DNA of 64,000 nt from Sphingomonas elodea ATCC 31461 (GTDB lineage: Bacteria; Pseudomonadota; Alphaproteobacteria; Sphingomonadales; Sphingomonadaceae): assembly GCF_000226955.1 (NCBI RefSeq), contig NZ_AGFU01000014.1, forward strand, positions 1-64,000. The letters run 5' to 3'. Under the pieces are notes generated by a model. It worked only from the letters and a program-made list of their open reading frames with translations, did not search any database and was not told where the DNA came from. This document shows positions 9,484 through 18,932 of this stretch, in pieces. Both the position numbers and the translations under genes were made by a program. Within the stretch, counting starts at the first letter, position 1. Every line of letters starts with the position of its first letter.

Positions 9484-10731
9484 ATGCAATTTCGCCGTCC
9501 CAAAACCGTCCTTGGCGCCGTTTCGGCGCTCGCGCTCGCCGGTGCGGGCATCATGGCGGCACGCGGGCAAGGGGGGGCGCCGGCCGCGCCCGCCGGCGTC
9601 GCGAACAGCTTCGAAGTGAGCGGCGTGAAGGTCGACGTATCCGGCAAGACCGCCGACATCGCCCGCCAGGGCGGCTGGCGGATCGCGCAGCGCAAGGGCT
9701 GGTCGATGCTGTCGCAACAACTCACCGGCAAGCCGGGATCGCTGTCCGACTCGACGCTGGACGCGATCGTCACCGGCATCGTCGTAGAGCGCGAGCAGAT
9801 CGGGCCCAGCCGCTACATCGCAAGCCTGGGTGTACAGTTCGATCGCGCCAAGGCAGGGTCGATCCTGGGCGTGTCGATCGCTGTTACCCATTCGCCGCCG
9901 ATGCTGCTGGTGCCGCTGCAATATTCGGGTGGCGTGGGCCAGGTGTTCGAGCGAGACACCGCATGGGCGCGCGCCTGGAACCGGCTGCGCGCGGCGGGGA
10001 GCACGATTGACTATGTCCGCCTGCGCGGCACCGGCGCGGATCGACTGCTGGTCAATAGCGGCCAGACGCTCCGCCATGGCCGCAACTGGTGGCGAACGAT
10101 CCTCGACCAATATGGCGCGGTCGACATGCTGGTGCCCGAAGTGCAGCTGCGCCGCGACTATCCCGGCGGGCCGATCGTCGGCATCTTCTCGGCGACGCAC
10201 GGGCCGGACAAGCTGCCGATCACCAGCTTCGCGCTGCGCATCGAGAATGGCGATGCGATCGACGCGCTGTTCGACACCGCCGTCGCGCGGATCGACAAGG
10301 CCTATCAGGCCGCGCTGACCGACGGCCGGCTGCATACCGATGCCGTGCTCGCCGCCCGCCCGCCGGTTGCCCAGCCGGCGGCGCCCACGCCGGAGGAGAC
10401 GCCGTTGCCGACGCCGTTGCCGAGCGTCGAGGCCAGTGGCGCCGCCGCCACCGCCACCGCGTCGCTGTCGGTGCAGGTGGAGACTCCGAACGCCGCCGCG
10501 GTCACCGCTTCCGAAGCCGCGGTTCGCGGCGTGCCGGGGGTGCGCAGCGCAACGACGACCAGCCTTGCACTGGGCGGCATCTCCGTGATGCGAGTCGCCT
10601 ATGACGGAACGCAGGCCGCCTTGCGTGCTGCGCTCGAGTCGCGCGGGTGGAGCGTGCAGGAAGGGCCCGGCGTGCTCCGTATCCGACGTGGCGCCGCACC
10701 GCAGGCATCGCCGTCGCCCAAAGCCCAATGA
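9484..10731 (+). CDS. exported protein with C-terminal heavy-metal-associated-like domain
   Basis: A 415-aa protein with a signal peptide (basic MQFRRPK, hydrophobic [16 protein letters not shown], probable cleavage near residues 25-30). The middle (about 35-290) resembles a DUF2066-like region. A Pro/Ala-rich linker (about 300-325) leads to a 70-residue alpha/beta tail ([27 protein letters not shown] begins it) with the beta-alpha-beta pattern of HMA domains but no Cys-x-x-Cys, so metal binding is doubtful. Its stop overlaps the start of the Hda homologue (ATGA). Function unknown; likely periplasmic. Confidence 0.7.
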   Translation: MQFRRPKTVLGAVSALALAGAGIMAARGQGGAPAAPAGVANSFEVSGVKVDVSGKTADIARQGGWRIAQRKGWSMLSQQLTGKPGSLSDSTLDAIVTGIVVEREQIGPSRYIASLGVQFDRAKAGSILGVSIAVTHSPPMLLVPLQYSGGVGQVFERDTAWARAWNRLRAAGSTIDYVRLRGTGADRLLVNSGQTLRHGRNWWRTILDQYGAVDMLVPEVQLRRDYPGGPIVGIFSATHGPDKLPITSFALRIENGDAIDALFDTAVARIDKAYQAALTDGRLHTDAVLAARPPVAQPAAPTPEETPLPTPLPSVEASGAAATATASLSVQVETPNAAAVTASEAAVRGVPGVRSATTTSLALGGISVMRVAYDGTQAALRAALESRGWSVQEGPGVLRIRRGAAPQASPSPKAQ

Positions 10732-11342
10732 GCCAGCTCCGCCTGCCGCTGGGCCTGCCCGAGGCGAGCGAGACGGACTTTCTGGTCAGCGACTCGAATG
10801 CCCGCGCCGTCCACCAGCTCGAACATTGGGCCACCTGGCCGGTAATGGCCGCGCTGTTGATCGGCCCGCGCAAGTCCGGCCGCAGTCTGCTCGCGCGCGT
10901 GTTCGCCGCGAAGACGGGCGCCGCGATCATCGACGATGCCGAGCGCGCCGACGAGGCGGACATCTTCCACGCCTGGAACCGCGCCCAGGGCGAGCGTCGC
11001 CCGCTGCTGATCGTCGCCGATGCCGCCCCGCCCGTGTGGGAGGTTGCGCTGCCCGACCTCCGCTCGCGCCTCGCCGCCTCGCCGCTGCTCGAGATCGGCC
11101 CGCCCGACGATGCGCTGATCCCGCCGCTGCTCGAACGTGCCTTCACGCGCCACCTGCTGCACGCGACGCCGGCCGTGATCGCCTGGATCGCCAAACGGAT
11201 CGAACGCAGTCATCTCGCCATCCTGCGCGTTGCGGACGTGCTGGAAATGGAGACCGACGGCCGTTTGTCGATCCCGGTGGTGAAGTCTACACTGGAGGCT
11301 GCAAGCCTTTTGACGCATTCCGACGATAGCGAGAGCGAATGA
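10728..11342 (+). CDS. hdaA: DnaA regulatory inactivator homologue (Hda/HdaA)
   Basis: A 204-aa AAA+ protein related to DnaA domain III. A clamp-binding motif (QLRLPL, residues 3-8) sits at the extreme N-terminus, as in Hda, which works with the DNA polymerase sliding clamp to switch off DnaA-ATP. The Walker A equivalent is GPRKSGRS (46-53), with Arg where nucleotide-binding members have Lys, and the Walker B is AAIIDDAE. The protein may bind nucleotide poorly. Coupled by four-base overlaps to the gene before it and to ppk1 after it. Confidence 0.85.
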   Translation: MSQLRLPLGLPEASETDFLVSDSNARAVHQLEHWATWPVMAALLIGPRKSGRSLLARVFAAKTGAAIIDDAERADEADIFHAWNRAQGERRPLLIVADAAPPVWEVALPDLRSRLAASPLLEIGPPDDALIPPLLERAFTRHLLHATPAVIAWIAKRIERSHLAILRVADVLEMETDGRLSIPVVKSTLEAASLLTHSDDSESE

Positions 11343-13507
11343 CCGAATCCGCTGCCCCCGCGACCATCGCCCCCGCCGATCCCACCGAAGCGCGCTACTT
11401 CAACCGCGAACTCTCCTGGCTGGCCTTCAACCGCCGCGTGATGGAGGAGGCCTGCAACCCCGCCCATCCGCTGCTCGAGCGGCTGCGCTTCCTCTCGATC
11501 TCGGGCAGCAATTTCGACGAATTCTTCATGGTCCGCGTGGCGGGCCTGATGGGCCAGCAGCTCCAGAATATCGACACCCGTTCGGCCGACGGCCTCACCC
11601 CGGCCCAGCAGCTGGAGGCGATTTCGGCTGAAGCGGCGACGCTTGCCGACGAGCAGCAGGCCGTATGGGTCGATATTCGCGCCGAACTGGCGCTCGCCAA
11701 CATCTTCGTGCTCGAAGCCGATGCGATCGAGGGGGAGACCGAGGAATGGCTCGCCAACCATTTCCGCGAGCAGATCTTCCCGATCCTCACCCCGCAGGCG
11801 CTCGATCCCGCGCATCCGTTTCCGTTCATCCCCAACCAGGGATCGAGCGTGATCTTCAACCTCGTCCGCAAGTCCGACAGCGAGCCGATCCAGGAACTGG
11901 TGATGCTGCCGACGACGCTGAAGCGCTTCGTCCGGCTGCCCGGCAGCCCGGCCCGCTACGTGGCGATCGAGACGCTCATCAAGCATTTCTGGCACCTGCT
12001 TTTCCACGGCTACGAGATGCTGGGGGCGGCCACCTTCCGGGTGCTGCGCGACAGCGACATCGAGATCGAGGAAGAGGCCGAGGATCTGGTGCTCACCTTC
12101 CGCTCGGCGATCAAGCGGCGGCGGCGCGGCCGGGTGATCCGTCTCGAGATGGAGGAGGGCATCGCCCCCGATCTCGAGGCGGTGCTCAAGGAGGAGCTGG
12201 GCGGCAGCGATGCGCTGCTCACCGAGACCGGCGGTTTCCTCGGCGTCGGCGACCTGTCGATGCTGGTCGACGAGGACCGTCCGGACCTCAAGTTCACGCC
12301 CTTCTCGGCGCGCTTCCCGGAGCGGATCCGCGAATATGGCGGCGACTGTTTCGCGGCGATCCGTGCCAAGGACATCATCGTCCACCATCCGTACGAGACG
12401 TTCGACGTGGTGCTGAGCTTCCTCCAGCAGGCGGCCGCGGACCCGGACGTGGTGGCGATCAAGCAGACGCTCTACCGCGCCGGCAAGCAGCCCGCCGTCA
12501 TCAACGCGCTGATTGCAGCGGCGGAAGCGGGCAAGTCGGTCACCGCGGTAGTCGAGCTCAAGGCGCGCTTCGACGAGGAGCAGAACCTCTACTGGGCGAC
12601 CGCGCTGGAGCGCGCCGGCGTGCAGGTCGTCTATGGTTTCATCGACTGGAAGACGCACGCCAAGGTGTCCATGGTCGTCCGGCGCGAGGGCGATCGTTAT
12701 CGCACCTACTGCCATTTCGGCACGGGCAACTACCACCCGATCACCGCGCGGATCTACACCGATCTCAGCTTCTTCACCGCCGATCCGCGGATGGGGCGCG
12801 ATGCGGCGCAGATCTTCAACTACGTGACCGGCTATGTCGAACCGCAGCAGCTGGAGCTGCTGGGCATCTCCCCGCGCAACCTGCGCCAGCGGCTCACGGA
12901 CCTGATCGAGGAGGAGATCGCCCATGCCCGCGCCGGCCGGCCGGGTACGATCTGGGCGAAGATGAATTCGCTGGTCGACCCCGCGACCATCGAGAAGCTC
13001 TACCAGGCTAGTGCCGCAGGCGTGCAGATCGAGCTGATCATTCGCGGTATCTGCTGCCTGCGCCCCGGCGTCGCCGGGATGAGCGAGAACATTCGGGTCA
13101 AGTCGATCGTCGGGCGCTTTCTGGAACACAGCCGCATCTGGGTATTCGGCAACGGAAAGGCGCTGCCGAACGACGGCGCCAAGATCTACATTTCCTCGGC
13201 CGACTGGATGCAGCGCAACTTCGATCGCCGCGTCGAGTTCATGTTGCCGATCCTGAACAAGACCGTGCACGATCAGGTGCTCGATCAGGTGATGGTGGCC
13301 AACCTGCTCGACAATGAACAGAGCTGGCTGCTCGCGCCCGATGGGCATTATGACCGGATCACTCCGGGCGAAGACGGGGAATTCAACCTGCACCGCTATT
13401 TCATGACCAATCCCTCGCTCTCCGGTCGCGGCGCAGCCGTGGAGGCGCGCAAGCCGGTGCCGAAGCTATCGCCGCGGAAGCGCCGTCTCGCCGCGAAGAG
13501 CGCCTGA
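11339..13507 (+). CDS. ppk1: polyphosphate kinase 1
   Basis: Makes inorganic polyphosphate from ATP. 722 aa, full length: N-terminal FNRELSWLAFNRRV, central head domain, and C-terminal phospholipase-D-like domains with VHHPYETFDVV, the histidine loop HFGTGNYH starting at His459 (the position of the phospho-enzyme His), and WVFGNGKALPNDGAKIYISS. Translationally coupled to hdaA (ATGA) and followed closely by ppx, so synthesis and breakdown enzymes share a transcript. Confidence 0.97.
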   Translation: MTESAAPATIAPADPTEARYFNRELSWLAFNRRVMEEACNPAHPLLERLRFLSISGSNFDEFFMVRVAGLMGQQLQNIDTRSADGLTPAQQLEAISAEAATLADEQQAVWVDIRAELALANIFVLEADAIEGETEEWLANHFREQIFPILTPQALDPAHPFPFIPNQGSSVIFNLVRKSDSEPIQELVMLPTTLKRFVRLPGSPARYVAIETLIKHFWHLLFHGYEMLGAATFRVLRDSDIEIEEEAEDLVLTFRSAIKRRRRGRVIRLEMEEGIAPDLEAVLKEELGGSDALLTETGGFLGVGDLSMLVDEDRPDLKFTPFSARFPERIREYGGDCFAAIRAKDIIVHHPYETFDVVLSFLQQAAADPDVVAIKQTLYRAGKQPAVINALIAAAEAGKSVTAVVELKARFDEEQNLYWATALERAGVQVVYGFIDWKTHAKVSMVVRREGDRYRTYCHFGTGNYHPITARIYTDLSFFTADPRMGRDAAQIFNYVTGYVEPQQLELLGISPRNLRQRLTDLIEEEIAHARAGRPGTIWAKMNSLVDPATIEKLYQASAAGVQIELIIRGICCLRPGVAGMSENIRVKSIVGRFLEHSRIWVFGNGKALPNDGAKIYISSADWMQRNFDRRVEFMLPILNKTVHDQVLDQVMVANLLDNEQSWLLAPDGHYDRITPGEDGEFNLHRYFMTNPSLSGRGAAVEARKPVPKLSPRKRRLAAKSA

Positions 13508-13511
13508 GCGC

Positions 13512-15008
13512 GTGGCCACGGCCCTGTTCCGCAAGCCGCGTCTCGTTTCCGAAGGCGACCGGCCGCGCACGGCGATCATCGACATCGGCTCCAACTCGAT
13601 CCGCCTGGTCGTCTATGAAGGCCCGGCGCGGCTGCCGGCGATCCTGTTCAACGAGAAGGTGATGGCAGGGCTGGGCAAGGGGCTTGCCGAAAACGGCGCG
13701 ATCCATGCGGGCGGCCTTGCCAGCGCCCGGGCGGCGCTTGGTCGCTTCGCCTTGCTTGCCCGCGAGATGCAGGTGAGCGAGCTGCGTACCGTCGCCACCG
13801 CGGCGGTGCGCGATGCCTCGAACGGCGGCGAGCTGATGGCAATGGCCGAGGGGCTCGGCCTCACGGTGGAGCTGCTGTCCGGCGTGGAGGAAGCCACGGC
13901 CGCCGGGTTCGGTGTGCTTTCCGGAATCCCCGAGGCCGACGGTGTGGTCGGCGATCTCGGCGGCGGCAGCCTGGAGCTGGTGCGGGTCGTGGCGGGCACG
14001 GTGACGGACCGGGTTTCCTTCCCGCTCGGCGTGCTGCGCCTCGGCGCGATCCGGGCGCGCGGCAAGGGCGTGCTGGAGCGCGAGGTCACTCGCATGATCG
14101 AGGCGGCGGGCTGGAAGGGACGGGGGAAGGGACTTCCCTTCTACATGGTCGGCGGATCGTGGCGTTCGCTGGCCAAGCTCGACATGCACCTGACCAGCTA
14201 TCCGCTGCCGATCGTCCACCATTATCCGCTGGCGATCCCGCGGGTGGAGGAACTCGGCCGCCGCGTCGAAGGCGCGACCAAGGCCGATCTCAAGACGGTG
14301 CCCGATCTGTCGAGCGCCCGCATCCCGTCGCTGGCCGATGCCGCCGCGCTGCTGGTGGCGGTAACCAGGCAACTGGGCAGCAGCGGGACGATCGTGTCTG
14401 CCTATGGACTGCGGGAAGGCCTGCTCTTCCAGCGCCTGTCGACCGAGGAGCGGCTGCAGGATCCGTTGATCGTCGCCGCGCGCGAGGAGGGCCAACGCTC
14501 AGGCCGGTTTCCCGAACATGGTGACCTGCTCGACGCCTGGCTTGCCCCGCTGTTTCGCGACGGGCCGGATTGGGCGCGGTTGCGGCATGCGGCCTGCCTG
14601 CTCGCCGATGTGGGCTGGCGGGCGAACCCGGAGTTCCGCGCCGAGCGCGGGCTGGAGATCGCGCTTCATGGCAATTGGGTGGGCATCGATGCGGCCGGCC
14701 GGGCCATCGTGGCCCAGGCGCTCTACACGTCGCTGGGTGGCGCGACCGACAGTCCGGCACCGCTGGAGCGACTCGCCTCCCCCGAAGGGCTGGCCGAGGC
14801 CAAGCGCTGGGGGCTGGCGATGCGGCTCGGCCAGCGGCTGAGCGGCGGCGTGGCGCGGCCGCTCAAGCGGTCGCGGCTGCGGCTGGAGGGACCGTCACTG
14901 GTGCTCAGCCTCGCGGACGGCGACGAGCCACTTTACGGAGAGGCGGTGGAGAAGCGCCACCGCGCGCTGGCGCTGGCGATGGCAAAGGAGCCGGTGCTGG
15001 AGACGTGA
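13512..15008 (+). CDS. ppx: exopolyphosphatase / Ppx-GppA phosphatase
   Basis: 498-aa actin-fold phosphatase that trims polyphosphate and possibly pppGpp. Seen: TAIIDIGSNSIRLVVYEG (phosphate-1 loop, about 19-36), VGDLGGGSLELV (about 144-155), and a long C-terminal helical region (about 310-498) typical of the Ppx type. GTG start four bases after the ppk1 stop. Adjacent ppk1 fixes the substrate with good confidence. Confidence 0.95.
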   Translation: MATALFRKPRLVSEGDRPRTAIIDIGSNSIRLVVYEGPARLPAILFNEKVMAGLGKGLAENGAIHAGGLASARAALGRFALLAREMQVSELRTVATAAVRDASNGGELMAMAEGLGLTVELLSGVEEATAAGFGVLSGIPEADGVVGDLGGGSLELVRVVAGTVTDRVSFPLGVLRLGAIRARGKGVLEREVTRMIEAAGWKGRGKGLPFYMVGGSWRSLAKLDMHLTSYPLPIVHHYPLAIPRVEELGRRVEGATKADLKTVPDLSSARIPSLADAAALLVAVTRQLGSSGTIVSAYGLREGLLFQRLSTEERLQDPLIVAAREEGQRSGRFPEHGDLLDAWLAPLFRDGPDWARLRHAACLLADVGWRANPEFRAERGLEIALHGNWVGIDAAGRAIVAQALYTSLGGATDSPAPLERLASPEGLAEAKRWGLAMRLGQRLSGGVARPLKRSRLRLEGPSLVLSLADGDEPLYGEAVEKRHRALALAMAKEPVLET

Positions 15009-15024
15009 ACCTGCGCTTTAAGCT

Positions 15025-15118
15025 GTCATCCCGGCGAAAGCCGGGATCCATTGGCCTGACGCTTCCGGCTCCATCTGGAACGTAGAGGCTTCTGGATCCC
15101 GACGTTCGTCGGGATGAC
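15025..15118. repeat. palindromic repeat between convergent genes (family member 1)
   Basis: Two 26-base arms (15025-15050 and 15093-15118) are inverted copies with three mismatches. Each arm is itself a hairpin: ATCCCGGC-GAAA-GCCGGGAT and ATCCCGAC-GTTC-GTCGGGAT. The element fills the gap between the converging ppx and trmFO genes, so it could act as a transcription stop for both. A second copy of the family lies at 31936-32030, also between convergent genes. Confidence 0.92.
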
Positions 15119-15143
15119 GGCTGAGAAGATGTGCCGCCCCCCC

Positions 15144-16460
15144 TCAGGCCGCCAGCCAGTCCTTCAATGCCGCTCGCGCACGATCGGTATACATGCGCTT
15201 GCGATCCGCCTTCTTCGTCCGTCCCTCGATCGGCGGGAACAGCCCGAAATTGACGTTCATCGGCTGATAGGTTTCGATCTCCGCCTCGCCCGTGATGTGC
15301 GAGAGCAGCGCGCCGAGCGCGGTCTCGCGCGGCGGCGGGGGCAGGTCGGTGCCGGCGATCTCGGCCGCGGCGAAGCGCCCCGCCAGCATGCCGATCGCGG
15401 CGCTTTCCACATAGCCTTCGCAGCCGGTGATCTGCCCGGCGAAGCGGATGTTGGGGGCGCTCTTCAGCCGCAGCGTGCCGTCGAGCAGCTCGGGCGAGCG
15501 CAGGAAGGTGTTGCGGTGCAGGCCGCCCAGCCGCGCGAACTCGGCATTCTCAAGGCCCGGGATGGTGCGGAACAGCCGCACCTGCTCGGCATATTTGAGC
15601 TTGGTCTGGAAGCCGACCATGTTCCACAGCGTGCCGCTGGCATTGTCCTGCCGCAGCTGCACCACCGCATAGGGCCAGCGCCCGGTGCGCGGATCGTCGA
15701 GGCCGACGCCCTTCATCGGGCCGTAGCGCAGCGTGTCCACGCCGCGCTCCGCCATCACCTCGACCGGCATGCAGCCTTCGAAATAGGGCACGTTCTCCCA
15801 CTCGCGGAACTCGGTCTTTTCGCCGGCCATCAGGCCCGCGTGAAATTCCAGATACTGCTCCTTCGACATCGGGCAGTTGATGTAATCCTTGCCCGACCCC
15901 TTGTTCCACCGGCTCTGAAACCAGGCGGTTTCCATGTCGATCGAGTCGCGGTGCACGATCGGCGCGATCGCGTCGAAAAAGGCCAGGCTGTCCTTGCCGG
16001 TCGCGCGGCCGATGCTCTCGGCCAGCACCGGCGCGGTCAGTGGTCCGGTGGCGACGATGGTGCGGCCTTCGGCGGGCAGCGTGTCGATGCGCTCGCGGAC
16101 GATGGTGATGTTCGGGTGCTGCTCCAGCGCTGCGGTCACGCCGTCGGCAAAGCCGTCGCGGTCCACCGCCAGCGCCGATCCGGCGGGCACCTTGTGGATG
16201 TCGCCCTGGGTGAGGATCAGCGAGCCGAGCGCGCGCATCTCCTGGTGGAGCAGGCCGACCGCGTTGCTGTCGGCATCATCCGAGCGGAAGCTGTTCGAGC
16301 ATACGAGTTCTGCCAGCCGGTCGCTCTGGTGCGCCGGGGTCATCTCGCCCGAGCCGCGCATTTCGGAGAGGCGGACCTTGTGCCCCGCCTGGGCAAGCTG
16401 CCACGCCGCTTCCGAACCGGCGAGGCCGCCGCCGATGATGTGGATGTCGTAGCCGGACAT
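15144..16460 (-). CDS. trmFO: tRNA (uracil-54-C5)-methyltransferase, folate/FAD-dependent
   Basis: Makes ribothymidine at position 54 of tRNA using methylenetetrahydrofolate and FADH2. 438 aa beginning [20 protein letters not shown] with the dinucleotide loop GGGLAG at 10-15. Other family segments are [28 protein letters not shown] and [17 protein letters not shown]. It probably runs in one transcript behind the SRPBCC membrane gene 14 bases upstream. Confidence 0.97.
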   Translation of the reverse strand: MSGYDIHIIGGGLAGSEAAWQLAQAGHKVRLSEMRGSGEMTPAHQSDRLAELVCSNSFRSDDADSNAVGLLHQEMRALGSLILTQGDIHKVPAGSALAVDRDGFADGVTAALEQHPNITIVRERIDTLPAEGRTIVATGPLTAPVLAESIGRATGKDSLAFFDAIAPIVHRDSIDMETAWFQSRWNKGSGKDYINCPMSKEQYLEFHAGLMAGEKTEFREWENVPYFEGCMPVEVMAERGVDTLRYGPMKGVGLDDPRTGRWPYAVVQLRQDNASGTLWNMVGFQTKLKYAEQVRLFRTIPGLENAEFARLGGLHRNTFLRSPELLDGTLRLKSAPNIRFAGQITGCEGYVESAAIGMLAGRFAAAEIAGTDLPPPPRETALGALLSHITGEAEIETYQPMNVNFGLFPPIEGRTKKADRKRMYTDRARAALKDWLAA

Positions 16461-16474
16461 GGATGCTCTTCACT

Positions 16475-17515
16475 TCATGAAACAGGGGGAGGGGACATAG
16501 ACGCACGCGCTGGCGGTGCAAGCCCCTGGGCCTTCTCCGCACGGGCGGCGATCACGGCGAGCACGTTGTTCGACACGTCGCCGATGAACAGCTCGCCCCA
16601 TAGCCGCGCATACCAGTTGACCGGGGTGCGCACCAGATAGCGGGTGGTCAGGGTCAGCCGGGTATGCCCTTTGCTCAGGGGCTGGAGCGTGTAGCCGCCC
16701 TCGCTGATCCGATAGGCGGGGCCGTCGGGCAGCAGGTGGCGGTCTTGCAGGCCCCAACGGGCAAGGTCCTTGCCCGCGAAGTGAAACCGCCACCAGATCC
16801 GCCTTGCGGGCTGCCAGCCGGTGATGACTTCCTGGAAGTTGAGCCGCTGCTGCCAGCGCACCTCCCGGATCGCGCCCACGCCGGTGCCGATCAGCCGCGC
16901 GCTTTCGGGCCGGGGCAGACGGATCAGGCTTTGCGATACATTCCAGCGCCCCTCGCCCGGTGCGATCTCGCCGACCCCTTGTGCGAGCGGCCAGATCGTG
17001 GCCGGGTCGGCCGCGACGACCACCGAGCGGGTGACCGCGAGTTGCTCGGTCGGCACCGGCAGTAGCGGCTCGATCTGCATCGCCAGCACCGGCACGATCA
17101 GCAGCGCACTCGATCGCATCAGCCCCTCGCCGTCGGAAGGCGGGGTGGCGAAGAAGCGATGGGCGAGCGCGCCGCCTGCCGCGCCGGAGAGGAGCCAGAT
17201 CGGTGCAAGCATGACGATGCAGATCGTCCCTTCGCGCAGGAACAGGATCGAAGCGACGATGACCGCGCCGAGCAGTCGGGTGGGCACCTGCCAGGTGTAG
17301 AAGTGCCGGGGCCGCTCGCCAGAGGGATCCGAGACGGTGGCGATGAAGGCAGTGACCAGGGCCGGCAACAGGATCAGGAAGCTGATGCTGATCAACCCGT
17401 CGGGCCTGGCATAGTCGATCAGGAGATAGGCACCGAGGCAGAAGGCGAGTCCGGCAGCGAATGCCCAGGCGATCCGGAGCGCGGGTGACCGGCGGGGTTG
17501 CTCGCTATCGCGCAT
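16475..17515 (-). CDS. membrane protein with SRPBCC-like C-terminal domain
   Basis: 346 aa starting MRDSEQPRRSPALRIAWAF, with an AGGAG eight bases ahead, which decides this start over an open frame running up to 17599. Roughly four or five membrane helices lie in the first 170 residues. From about residue 175 (LAVTRSVVVAADPATIWPLAQ) to 330 the sequence reads like a START/SRPBCC lipid-binding fold. Function unknown; the fusion suggests handling of a hydrophobic ligand at the membrane (inference). Confidence 0.7.
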   Translation of the reverse strand: MRDSEQPRRSPALRIAWAFAAGLAFCLGAYLLIDYARPDGLISISFLILLPALVTAFIATVSDPSGERPRHFYTWQVPTRLLGAVIVASILFLREGTICIVMLAPIWLLSGAAGGALAHRFFATPPSDGEGLMRSSALLIVPVLAMQIEPLLPVPTEQLAVTRSVVVAADPATIWPLAQGVGEIAPGEGRWNVSQSLIRLPRPESARLIGTGVGAIREVRWQQRLNFQEVITGWQPARRIWWRFHFAGKDLARWGLQDRHLLPDGPAYRISEGGYTLQPLSKGHTRLTLTTRYLVRTPVNWYARLWGELFIGDVSNNVLAVIAARAEKAQGLAPPARASMSPPPVS

Positions 17516-17693
17516 GTCGAAATCTCCTGTCTGCACGGTGCTGCGGCCGTTTCGCCACATCTTCCGTGCAATTCTGTATAGACAGAAATATCGAAACATA
17601 GAAAAAGGGTCAAGGGATCGGGGAGCTTTTGGCCATGCGATGCGCTAGGGTGTCGTCCGGCCCGCCGCGCGGCTTGGGATCGGAGGCTGGCAG

Positions 17694-18125
17694 ATGCGGA
17701 TCTTTACCATCGGCTATGAGGGCGCGACCATGGCGGAGTTCCTCGCGGCGCTCACCCGCGCCGGGGTCGAGCGGGTCATCGACGTTCGTGCGCTGCCGAA
17801 TTCCCGGCGGCCGGGCTTTTCCAAGAACATGCTGGCGGCCAGCCTGGCCGAGGCCGGCATCGATTATGTCCATCTGAAGCAGCTGGGCACCCCCAAGCGG
17901 GGACGCGATGCGGCCAAGCGAGGCGATGTGGCGACGCTGCGTGAGGTGTACGAGGTGCAGCTGGCGCTCCCCGAAGCCCAGGCCCAGGCGGCGGCCATGC
18001 GCGTCCTTGCGGCGGAAAAGCCCAGCGCATTGCTCTGCTACGAGCGGGATCCCTGCCACTGCCACCGGACCCTGCTGCTCGCGGCAAAAGGCGCGGATGC
18101 GACGGTGATCGATCTGTTCGCCTGA
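17694..18125 (+). CDS. DUF488 family protein
   Basis: A 143-aa protein starting MRIFTIGYEGATMAEFLAAL, with the family hallmarks TIGYEG, VIDVRALPNSRRPGF and the Cys-rich LLCYERDPCHCHR (about 113-125). Members often associate with redox or nucleic-acid contexts, but no biochemical role is established. A strong terminator follows the stop. Confidence 0.9.
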   Translation: MRIFTIGYEGATMAEFLAALTRAGVERVIDVRALPNSRRPGFSKNMLAASLAEAGIDYVHLKQLGTPKRGRDAAKRGDVATLREVYEVQLALPEAQAQAAAMRVLAAEKPSALLCYERDPCHCHRTLLLAAKGADATVIDLFA

Positions 18126-18142
18126 ACGCCGATAAAAAGGCC

Positions 18143-18170
18143 GGGGCAGCCTTGGGAGGCTGCCCCGTTT
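18143..18170 (+). terminator. rho-independent terminator of the DUF488 gene
   Basis: Perfect 10-bp stem GGGGCAGCCT / AGGCTGCCCC with a TGGG loop, followed by GTTT, 18 bases after the stop codon. Confidence 0.85.
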
Positions 18171-18401
18171 AGTTCGGGGAGAGTCGACGCGAGGGGGAAC
18201 AAACGCGTCGACACCGGACGATCTGCACGCGCCATGTTGCAGCGGCATGTCGCCGCGTTGCGATCGGATGCGAATTTGTCGCCGAATGTCGTTTCGCGCA
18301 GAAAAGAAGGGGCGGCGACCGCCCGAAAACGCCCGATATTTACTACCTGGCAACTCCCTTTGGTGCAGAGCCGGAGCGAGAGTATCTCAGTGGAGCGCAT
18401 C

Positions 18402-18914
18402 ATGGGCATTGCGGCACGGCTGTATCAGGACGCCCGCTGGGCGGAACGGCACCCAGTGGAGCTGGAAGCGACGCTGCGCGACTCGGATTGGTCGCCCGTC
18501 GATGTCACGATCGAGGATCTGTCGCATGGCGGGTTCCGCGTCGTTGCGGGCGCAAGTCTCTCGGTAGGGGATATGATCGCGCTCGGCATCGCCGGCATCG
18601 GGACGCGCGAGGCCAAGGTGGTCTGGGGCACGGCCGGCATCTATGGCTGCGAATTCGCTGCCGCGCTCAGCAACGAGGAACTGCGCACGGCGGTGTCCGG
18701 GCCGGTCGCGACCCCGATCATCTTCCCGAAGACGCCGCTGCCGACACCGCCCCAGTCTCCCCCGGTCGTCGAGGGCTGGACCGCGCCGGCGGACGAGAAA
18801 TTCTCCATGCGCACGCGACTGGCGATCATCACCGGCAGCGCGGTGATCGCCTGGATGCTGGTGTTCGGCCTTGGCTGGGGCCTGTGGGCGCTGGCGGGCG
18901 CGCTGCTCCGCTGA
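18402..18914 (+). CDS. PilZ-domain protein with C-terminal membrane helix
   Basis: 170 aa. The PilZ-like fold occupies about residues 8-100 (RHPVELEATLRDSD, then DLSHGGFRV, matching the D-x-S-x-x-G motif, and GIYGCEF). A Pro-rich linker follows, then a single membrane helix near residues 142-165. PilZ domains usually bind cyclic di-GMP; the preceding Arg motif is weak here (ERHPVE), so binding is uncertain. The GGAG seven bases before the ATG supports the start. The 230 bases upstream after the terminator hold no other gene. Confidence 0.8.
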   Translation: MGIAARLYQDARWAERHPVELEATLRDSDWSPVDVTIEDLSHGGFRVVAGASLSVGDMIALGIAGIGTREAKVVWGTAGIYGCEFAAALSNEELRTAVSGPVATPIIFPKTPLPTPPQSPPVVEGWTAPADEKFSMRTRLAIITGSAVIAWMLVFGLGWGLWALAGALLR

Positions 18915-18932
18915 GCAACGCGCCGCCCGGCG

